Part shown: one piece after another, positions 63,001 to 64,000 of the stretch | Layout: every line of letters begins with the position of its first letter | Position numbering within the stretch: position 1 is the stretch's first letter | DNA from: Allacma fusca | Taxonomy: Eukaryota; Arthropoda; Collembola; Symphypleona; Sminthuridae | Assembly (NCBI GenBank): GCA_947179485.1 | Contig: OX359250.1 | Coordinates: forward strand, 46,721,450 to 46,785,449 | Reading direction: 5' to 3' | Length of the DNA: 64,000 nucleotides | The notes under the pieces: model-generated | Told to the model about the DNA's origin: nothing | What the model saw: only the letters and a program-made list of their open reading frames with translations | The model's database searches: none | Translations under genes and position numbers: made by a program

Positions 63001-64000
63001 GCTGCAAAAACTTATTGCGAATACAGCTGACACCACTGAAAAGACATATGCCAACTTTGCTGACATTCACGGACTGACCACAAAAGACTCTGAGGAAGAA
63101 GTTGCGGGTTTCGAGGATTGGGAAGAGCGAAAGGAGACGGATGACTCCATTACATCCAAGTCCACAGACTTACGCACTAGTGAGGGAGATTCATTTGACT
63201 TCACCGACAGTAATGACAAAACCAGGGAGGAATCAGTTTATAAGTTGAGCGAGGGGGAAATAGTAGTTCCCACAAAAACTCTAGAGCAAGAGGAAAAATT
63301 TGAGTCTCAGATCTTAAAAACTCAGGAAACAACTAGCAAAGATATAGTAAAGCCGGAAGATTTGCCTTGGGCCGCTGAAACGGTTGCAGAGCGTGAAGTA
63401 AAGTCACCCGTTGAAGGTGAATCCCGGATTCCAGTGCCTGTGCGGGGTAAAGTTAAGTCCCCTGAAAAATCTCCATACCGGGAGATTGTTCGGAGTTCGA
63501 GAAAATCTGAATCACCGGAATCACTCGCCACAGAAAAGATATTATCGGAGTCCCAGTCTGGTAAAATGTCTCCAAAAACCGGGAAAGGATATTCAAAAAT
63601 AAAATCTGAGAAAAAGGAAGTGGAGTCTGGGTCTGGGATGACATCACCAGAACATAAGGACAAATCCAAGAGCCCAGAACCTTTCAAACTAGAATCTAAA
63701 ATACCAGTCCCAATTAGAGGTGAACCTAAGTCACCAGAGCAAAGGAGATCGAAGACCTCATCACCAACTTCCCCAAAAGCGAAACCTCTGTCCTTCCCAG
63801 AGTGTCTCTCCCCAAAAGAGTCTTCTGAGCTTAGTTCTCCAGGAACACCCAAATCTGAATCGAAAATTCCTGTTCCGATTCGCTCCGAGACAAAGTCACC
63901 CCAATTAGGAAGATCAGGTGGGCGTACACCACAGACTCCCAGCCCAACTATGAAGCGGACATTTGCCTTGGAGCAATCTGGATATTCCCGCTCGAAATCC
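4457..64000 (+). CDS. Ank2: Giant ankyrin gene (Ank2-like), 32 visible exons, open at both ends
   Basis: Adaptor protein that couples membrane proteins to the spectrin-actin skeleton; giant isoforms of the family also organise axonal microtubules. Thirty-two exons with GT-AG borders and matching phases join into one frame of 19,440 nt (6,480 codons). Domain order is 24 ankyrin repeats (exons 1-21), acidic linker, ZU5-1 (exons 23-24), ZU5-2 (24-26), UPA (26-29), death domain (29-30), Ser-rich tail (31) and a giant tail (32). This is the full metazoan ankyrin order. The start methionine lies left of 4457 and the stop lies beyond 64000. Ank2 rather than Ank1 is chosen because the giant tail exon is a feature of Drosophila Ank2; in some arthropods a single gene may serve both roles. 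Family assignment is certain; the paralog name is inference. Confidence 0.97.
4914..4951 (+). CDS. Ank2: Ankyrin exon 2: first half of repeat 3
   Basis: 38 nt, acceptor TTTTCAG, donor GTAAGT, phase 2 in and phase 1 out. It encodes [12 protein letters not shown], the first helix of repeat 3. With exon 3 it sums to 99 nt, one ankyrin repeat, so the pair looks like a single repeat module interrupted by an intron. Confidence 0.93.
4952..5686. other. Intron 2 (735 nt)
   Basis: AT-rich intron. The open stretch at 5319-5633 inside it has no recognisable similarity and no splice borders that fit the flanking phases. Confidence 0.85.
5687..5747 (+). CDS. Ank2: Ankyrin exon 3: second half of repeat 3
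   Basis: 61 nt, acceptor GTGTAG, donor GTAAGT, phase 1 in and phase 2 out. It encodes [20 protein letters not shown], completing repeat 3 in register with the ALHIAAL of exon 2. Confidence 0.94.
5748..7185. other. Intron 3 (1,438 nt)
   Basis: AT-rich, no supported feature. A 122-codon open stretch at 6006-6374 ends in a stop and shows no family similarity. Confidence 0.85.
7186..7288 (+). CDS. Ank2: Ankyrin exon 4: repeat 4
   Basis: 103 nt, acceptor TTTCAG, donor GTAAGA, phase 2 in, phase 0 out. It encodes [20 protein letters not shown] and then [13 protein letters not shown]. The usual TPLYMAA has Cys instead of Leu here. The block QENHDGVVR and NQSLATE are hallmarks of ankyrin repeat 4. 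Confidence 0.95.
7375..7758 (+). CDS. Ank2: Ankyrin exon 5: repeats 5-8
   Basis: 384 nt, phase 0 at both ends, acceptor CGTAG, donor GTGAGT. It carries four repeats without an intron, starting [20 protein letters not shown], then the diagnostic [20 protein letters not shown] of repeat 6, [12 protein letters not shown] (7) and [20 protein letters not shown] (8). It is the longest exon of the repeat domain and suggests loss of the introns between these modules. Confidence 0.97.
7759..8673. other. Intron 5 (915 nt)
   Basis: AT-rich intron with no supported feature. Confidence 0.85.
8674..8772 (+). CDS. Ank2: Ankyrin exon 6: repeat 9
   Basis: 99 nt, exactly one repeat, phase 0 at both ends, acceptor TTTCAG, donor GTAAGT. 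It encodes [20 protein letters not shown] and then [13 protein letters not shown]. The next two residues expected in all ankyrins, Asn-Gly, are not in this exon or in exon 8 and are supplied by the 4-nt micro-exon. Confidence 0.95.
9017..9020 (+). CDS. Ank2: Ankyrin exon 7: 4-nt micro-exon (Asn + first base of Gly)
   Basis: The four bases AATG sit between a good acceptor (pyrimidine-rich stretch ending TTTAACAG) and a good donor (GTAAGC). They supply AAT (Asn) and the first G of GGC (Gly), giving the invariant NG at the start of repeat 10. Joining exon 6 (phase 0) directly to exon 8 would shift the frame and reach a stop within seven codons. Length 4 plus 91 for exon 8 equals 95, the length and phase pattern of exon 12. 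Confidence 0.85.
9145..9235 (+). CDS. Ank2: Ankyrin exon 8: repeat 10
   Basis: 91 nt, acceptor TTTCAG, donor GTAAGA, phase 1 in, phase 2 out. It encodes [20 protein letters not shown] and then [10 protein letters not shown], the typical repeat 10 of ankyrins. It needs two bases to complete a Gly codon begun in exon 7. Confidence 0.95.
9431..9628 (+). CDS. Ank2: Ankyrin exon 9: repeats 11-12
   Basis: 198 nt, two repeats, acceptor GTTTTAG, donor GTAAGT, phase 2 in and out. It encodes [20 protein letters not shown] and then [20 protein letters not shown] followed by [15 protein letters not shown], nearly invariant in the family. Confidence 0.97.
9772..9870 (+). CDS. Ank2: Ankyrin exon 10: repeat 13
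   Basis: 99 nt, phase 2 in and out, donor GTAAGT. It encodes [20 protein letters not shown] then [13 protein letters not shown]. The acceptor is odd: ten A residues run straight into the AG, with the T-rich tract further upstream. The frame and the conserved SFMGCMNI block leave no doubt about the exon. Confidence 0.95.
9960..10062 (+). CDS. Ank2: Ankyrin exon 11: repeat 14
   Basis: 103 nt, acceptor ACGCAG, donor GTAAGT, phase 2 in, phase 0 out. It encodes [20 protein letters not shown] then [14 protein letters not shown], the usual repeat 14. Confidence 0.96.
10063..11152. other. Intron 11 (1,090 nt)
   Basis: AT-rich intron with no supported feature. Confidence 0.85.
11153..11247 (+). CDS. 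Ank2: Ankyrin exon 12: repeat 15
   Basis: 95 nt, acceptor AAACAG, donor GTAAGT, phase 0 in, phase 2 out. It encodes [20 protein letters not shown] then [12 protein letters not shown]. Same length and phases as exons 7+8 combined. Confidence 0.96.
11248..11657. other. Intron 12 (410 nt)
   Basis: AT-rich intron, nothing further seen. Confidence 0.85.
11658..11709 (+). CDS. Ank2: Ankyrin exon 13: first half of repeat 16
   Basis: 52 nt, acceptor ATTTCAG, donor GTAAAG, phase 2 in, phase 0 out. It encodes [17 protein letters not shown]. The second half lies 3.75 kb downstream in exon 14. Confidence 0.93.
13217..13236. repeat. (TC)10 microsatellite
   Basis: Perfect TC tract inside intron 13. Confidence 0.93.
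15003..15030. repeat. (AG)14 microsatellite
   Basis: Perfect AG tract near the 3' end of intron 13. Confidence 0.95.
15462..15514 (+). CDS. Ank2: Ankyrin exon 14: second half of repeat 16
   Basis: 53 nt, acceptor TTCTAG, donor GTACAC (weaker than its neighbours), phase 0 in, phase 2 out. It encodes [17 protein letters not shown] and completes repeat 16 started in exon 13. Confidence 0.92.
15650..15845 (+). CDS. Ank2: Ankyrin exon 15: repeats 17-18
   Basis: 196 nt, acceptor TTAACAG, donor GTAAAC, phase 2 in, phase 0 out. It encodes [20 protein letters not shown] (17) and [20 protein letters not shown] (18), ending in DADPKCAAK. Confidence 0.96.
15846..16686. other. Intron 15 (841 nt)
   Basis: AT-rich intron with a slightly more GC-rich patch near 16130-16260; nothing identifiable in it. 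Confidence 0.85.
16687..16789 (+). CDS. Ank2: Ankyrin exon 16: repeat 19
   Basis: 103 nt, acceptor TTGTAG, donor GTAACG, phase 0 in, phase 1 out. It encodes [20 protein letters not shown] then [14 protein letters not shown]. The usual Asn-Gly at the repeat start is Asn-Leu here. Confidence 0.95.
16885..16979 (+). CDS. Ank2: Ankyrin exon 17: repeat 20
   Basis: 95 nt, acceptor TATCAG, donor GTATTA, phase 1 in, phase 0 out. It encodes [20 protein letters not shown] then [11 protein letters not shown]. Confidence 0.95.
17181..17278 (+). CDS. Ank2: Ankyrin exon 18: repeat 21
   Basis: 98 nt, acceptor TTTCAG, donor GTAAGT, phase 0 in, phase 2 out. It encodes [20 protein letters not shown] then [17 protein letters not shown] is RPLH here. 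Confidence 0.95.
17408..17514 (+). CDS. Ank2: Ankyrin exon 19: repeat 22
   Basis: 107 nt, acceptor CAACAG, donor GTAAGT, phase 2 in, phase 1 out. It encodes [20 protein letters not shown] then [15 protein letters not shown]. The HVASHFGQA block is conserved in all ankyrins. Confidence 0.96.
17747..17841 (+). CDS. Ank2: Ankyrin exon 20: repeat 23
   Basis: 95 nt, acceptor TATTAG, donor GTGAGT, phase 1 in, phase 0 out. It encodes [20 protein letters not shown] then [12 protein letters not shown]. Confidence 0.96.
17986..18292 (+). CDS. Ank2: Ankyrin exon 21: repeat 24 and acidic linker
   Basis: 307 nt, acceptor TTCTAG, donor GTAAAA, phase 0 in, phase 1 out. It encodes [20 protein letters not shown] (last repeat), a poly-Thr stretch, then [26 protein letters not shown] and [20 protein letters not shown], the standard linker between ankyrin repeats and the spectrin-binding module. 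The donor is the weakest clear one in this half. Reading through it adds a short Gly/Phe tail and stops at 18330, so retention of this intron would truncate the protein. Confidence 0.95.
18397..18487 (+). CDS. Ank2: Ankyrin exon 22: linker before ZU5
   Basis: 91 nt, acceptor TTTGCAG, donor GTAAGT, phase 1 in, phase 2 out. It encodes [20 protein letters not shown] then [10 protein letters not shown]. The last GG bases plus the first T of exon 23 make Gly, giving [13 protein letters not shown], the usual junction into ZU5. Confidence 0.9.
18488..21661. other. Intron 22 (3,174 nt)
   Basis: AT-rich intron. It contains one possible 63-nt cassette exon at 19297-19359 and a Gly-rich open stretch at 20216-20413 that lacks fitting splice borders. 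A tRNA-like B-box word near 18869 has no A box. Confidence 0.8.
19297..19359 (+). CDS. Ank2: Possible alternative cassette exon before ZU5
   Basis: A pyrimidine-rich acceptor (CCCCCACAGCCAG) precedes a stretch reading [20 protein letters not shown]. Used from 19297 to 19359 it is 63 nt and phase 2/2, so it could be spliced between exons 22 and 23 without a frameshift. An Arg codon directly upstream of Tyr gives an RYS start recalling the RYSW segment at the same place in vertebrate ankyrins. Against it: the donor is GTGTCG, which is poor, and the upstream AG at 19292 would give a frame that stops. Confidence 0.28.
21662..22047 (+). CDS. Ank2: Ankyrin exon 23: ZU5-1 domain
   Basis: 386 nt, acceptor CTTGTAG, donor GTAAGG, phase 2 in, phase 1 out. 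It encodes [60 protein letters not shown] and [13 protein letters not shown]. These are the core strands of the first ZU5 domain, part of the spectrin-binding ZU5-ZU5-UPA module. The acceptor has a weak pyrimidine tract. Confidence 0.97.
22156..22367 (+). CDS. Ank2: Ankyrin exon 24: end of ZU5-1, start of ZU5-2
   Basis: 212 nt, acceptor TTTCAG, donor GTAAGC, phase 1 in, phase 0 out. It encodes [20 protein letters not shown] (end of ZU5-1) and [20 protein letters not shown] with [10 protein letters not shown] (start of ZU5-2), all near-invariant in ankyrins. Confidence 0.97.
22816..22846. repeat. (TTAA)n microsatellite
   Basis: About 7.7 copies of the self-complementary tetranucleotide TTAA in intron 24. 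Confidence 0.93.
27860..27909. repeat. (TTA)n microsatellite, one interruption
   Basis: About 16 trinucleotide units with a single TCA interruption near 27891. Confidence 0.92.
28228..28249. repeat. (CT)11 microsatellite
   Basis: Perfect CT tract in intron 24. Confidence 0.93.
28555..28596. repeat. Imperfect AT repeat
   Basis: Alternating AT run with TAATTA interruptions, largely self-complementary, in intron 24. Confidence 0.8.
29553..29574 (-). other. Potential G-quadruplex (minus strand)
   Basis: Four C runs of 5, 3, 5 and 6 separated by single bases on the + strand. The minus strand therefore carries four G runs with one-base loops, the classical G4 pattern. It sits about 130 nt before exon 25. 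Confidence 0.6.
29704..29881 (+). CDS. Ank2: Ankyrin exon 25: ZU5-2 domain
   Basis: 178 nt, acceptor TCCATAG, donor GTAAGA, phase 0 in, phase 1 out. It encodes [40 protein letters not shown] and LRLLCSIT. The loop between TIPVP and LRLLCSIT is shorter than in insect ankyrins as I recall them. The exon is isolated between two introns of 7.3 and 9.3 kb. Confidence 0.97.
34121..34143. repeat. (TAA)n microsatellite
   Basis: About 7.5 TAA units in intron 25. Confidence 0.9.
35010..35036 (-). other. Potential G-quadruplex (minus strand)
   Basis: Five C runs (5, 3, 3, 4, 3) with loops of one to four bases on the + strand in intron 25, so a G4-type pattern on the minus strand. Confidence 0.5.
36890..37275. 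mobile_element. Candidate fold-back/MITE-like element
   Basis: An 18-base end sequence at 36890-36907 is repeated as its inverse complement at 37258-37275 with one mismatch. The interior is less AT-rich than its surroundings and has no coding capacity. A related end sequence (16 of 18 matches) occurs at 35720-35737. No clear target-site duplication is seen, so the assignment is tentative. Confidence 0.3.
39164..39356 (+). CDS. Ank2: Ankyrin exon 26: end of ZU5-2, start of UPA
   Basis: 193 nt, acceptor TCACAG, donor GTATGC, phase 1 in, phase 2 out. It encodes [40 protein letters not shown] and [17 protein letters not shown]. The first two close ZU5-2; the last is the linker into the UPA domain. 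Confidence 0.97.
39357..39928. other. Intron 26 (572 nt)
   Basis: AT-rich intron with a ten-base C run near 39846; nothing further seen. Confidence 0.85.
39929..40020 (+). CDS. Ank2: Ankyrin exon 27: UPA domain
   Basis: 92 nt, acceptor ACTCAG, donor GTATGT, phase 2 in, phase 1 out. It encodes [20 protein letters not shown] then [10 protein letters not shown], a conserved UPA segment. Confidence 0.96.
40021..40350. other. Intron 27 (330 nt)
   Basis: AT-rich intron, nothing further seen. Confidence 0.85.
40351..40577 (+). CDS. Ank2: Ankyrin exon 28: UPA domain
   Basis: 227 nt, acceptor TTTTTAG, donor GTACAG, phase 1 in, phase 0 out. It encodes [20 protein letters not shown], then [20 protein letters not shown] and [10 protein letters not shown]. 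The [10 protein letters not shown] and KSGEQL blocks are UPA signatures. Confidence 0.97.
40578..40997. other. Intron 28 (420 nt)
   Basis: AT-rich intron. The 175-codon minus-strand open frame that starts in exon 29 and runs through it (40774-41301) is a shadow. Confidence 0.85.
40998..41339 (+). CDS. Ank2: Ankyrin exon 29: end of UPA and first half of death domain
   Basis: 342 nt, phase 0 at both ends, acceptor GTTACAG, donor GTTAGT. It begins [18 protein letters not shown], the close of UPA, followed by a Ser/Pro-rich spacer. The death domain starts at [20 protein letters not shown] and runs through [20 protein letters not shown], about residues 1390-1433 counted from 4457. Confidence 0.96.
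41459..41740 (+). CDS. Ank2: Ankyrin exon 30: second half of death domain
   Basis: 282 nt, phase 0 at both ends, acceptor TGTATAG, donor GTTTGT. It encodes [20 protein letters not shown] and [18 protein letters not shown], helices 4-6 of the death domain, then a charged stretch ending [11 protein letters not shown] second in-phase donor (GTGAGT) lies 30 nt upstream at 41711 and looks stronger than the one chosen. The longer form is preferred because I recall the extra segment as conserved in other arthropod ankyrins. Confidence 0.93.
42042..42225 (+). CDS. Ank2: Ankyrin exon 31: Ser-rich regulatory tail
   Basis: 184 nt, acceptor TCCACAG, donor GTAAGC, phase 0 in, phase 1 out. It encodes [37 protein letters not shown] and [18 protein letters not shown]. 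It is the last small exon before the giant tail. Reading through its donor continues in frame to a stop at 42377, so a short isoform by intron retention is possible. Confidence 0.9.
42226..49325. other. Intron 31 (7,100 nt)
   Basis: Long AT-rich intron between the death-domain tail and the giant exon. It carries a CT tract (42898-42921). This is where exons for shorter isoforms could lie, but no candidate has convincing splice borders. Open stretches at 48810-49061 and 49098-49322 do not continue the ankyrin frame. Confidence 0.85.
42898..42921. repeat. (CT)12 microsatellite
   Basis: Perfect CT tract in intron 31. Confidence 0.93.
49326..64000 (+). CDS. Ank2: Ankyrin exon 32: giant tail exon, incomplete at right edge
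   Basis: At least 14,675 nt without a stop in the ankyrin frame (acceptor TTGACAG, phase 1 in). It encodes more than 4,890 residues rich in Ser, Thr, Glu, Lys and Val. Landmarks: [20 protein letters not shown] near the start; eight Ala at 50321-50344; Ala4-Thr11 at 50984-51028; a 270-bp tandem duplication at 54151-54690; a hydrophobic segment at 56246-56293; about 52 copies of a 22-residue repeat at 56492-59914; and three SxIP motifs at 63422, 63695 and 63860 in a basic Ser-Pro region. Giant tail exons are known from Drosophila Ank2-L/XL and vertebrate ANK2/ANK3 neuronal isoforms, where they act on microtubules. Neuronal expression here is inference. Confidence 0.95.
50321..50344 (+). repeat. 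Poly-Ala codon run in giant exon
   Basis: Six GCC then two GCA codons, eight alanines, in the ankyrin frame. Confidence 0.9.
50984..51028 (+). repeat. Ala4-Thr11 codon run in giant exon
   Basis: Four GCA then eleven ACA codons in the ankyrin frame. In another frame the same bases would read as poly-Gln. Confidence 0.9.
54151..54690 (+). repeat. 270-bp tandem duplication in giant exon
   Basis: Two adjacent copies offset by exactly 270 nt (90 codons): CAGTTAGCGG at 54171 and 54441, ACATCCCTAA at 54411 and 54681. Only scattered base differences separate them, so the duplication is recent and keeps the frame. Confidence 0.95.
56246..56293 (+). other. Isolated hydrophobic segment in giant tail
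   Basis: The ankyrin frame reads [16 protein letters not shown], sixteen residues with no charge, flanked by KITE upstream and RPEE downstream. It is the only such stretch I saw in an otherwise strongly polar tail. Confidence 0.8.
56492..59914 (+). repeat. About 52 copies of a 66-bp (22-aa) coding repeat
   Basis: 3,423 nt, 1,141 residues. Each unit is two related 11-residue halves, typically [11 protein letters not shown] followed by [11 protein letters not shown], that is V-D/E-L-P-x-x-D in both. A few units are shortened (for example near 57290-57400) or carry an extra residue. Units in the middle and late part (about 58380-59330) are the most alike, those at the edges the most degenerate, as expected from unequal exchange. 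Confidence 0.95.
58571..59098 (+). repeat. Higher-order 264-bp duplication within the array
   Basis: A block containing [20 protein letters not shown] occurs at 58571 and again at 58835, an offset of 264 nt, exactly four 66-bp units. The DNA copies are nearly identical over more than 100 nt, indicating a recent four-unit duplication. Confidence 0.85.
63422..63871 (+). other. Three SxIP motifs in a basic Ser/Pro-rich region
   Basis: The ankyrin frame reads [16 protein letters not shown] (63422), [16 protein letters not shown] (63695) and [15 protein letters not shown] (63860). SxIP with nearby basic and Ser/Pro residues is the known binding motif for the EB1 family of microtubule plus-end proteins, used also by the vertebrate 480-kDa ankyrin-G tail. 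Confidence 0.75.

Overview
The window is almost entirely one gene on the + strand: a giant ankyrin, closest in type to arthropod Ank2 (vertebrate ANK2/ANK3). It holds 32 exons joined in a single continuous frame, from 4457 to beyond the right edge, giving at least 6,480 codons. The start codon (left) and the stop codon (right) both lie outside what can be seen. Canonical GT-AG introns, AT-rich introns full of microsatellites and the arthropod-style ZU5/UPA sequence point to an invertebrate, most likely an arthropod. A small crustacean such as a copepod would fit, but that is inference from composition only.

Layout. 1-4456: upstream, probably intronic; no coding exon recognised. 4457-18292 (exons 1-21): 24 ankyrin repeats and an acidic linker, including a 4-nt micro-exon at 9017-9020. 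18397-22367 (exons 22-24): short linker, first ZU5 domain and the start of the second. 22368-39163: two very long introns (7.3 and 9.3 kb) flanking exon 25, which carries part of the second ZU5 domain. 39164-41740 (exons 26-30): rest of ZU5-2, UPA domain and death domain. 42042-42225 (exon 31): serine-rich tail. 42226-49325: 7.1-kb intron. 49326-64000 (exon 32): a single uninterrupted exon of at least 14,675 nt encoding a giant acidic, Ser/Thr/Lys/Glu-rich tail.

The protein should link membrane proteins (ankyrin repeats) to spectrin (ZU5-UPA). The giant tail resembles in principle those of Drosophila Ank2-L/XL and vertebrate 440-kDa ankyrin-B and 480-kDa ankyrin-G, which organise axonal microtubules. 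The tail shows three striking things: a 3.4-kb array of about 52 copies of a 22-residue repeat that is itself a pair of 11-residue units; an isolated 16-residue hydrophobic segment; and three near-identical SxIP motifs in a basic Ser/Pro-rich region, the signature of EB-protein (microtubule plus-end) binding. No other protein gene, RNA gene or autonomous mobile element could be supported. A possible fold-back element lies in intron 25.
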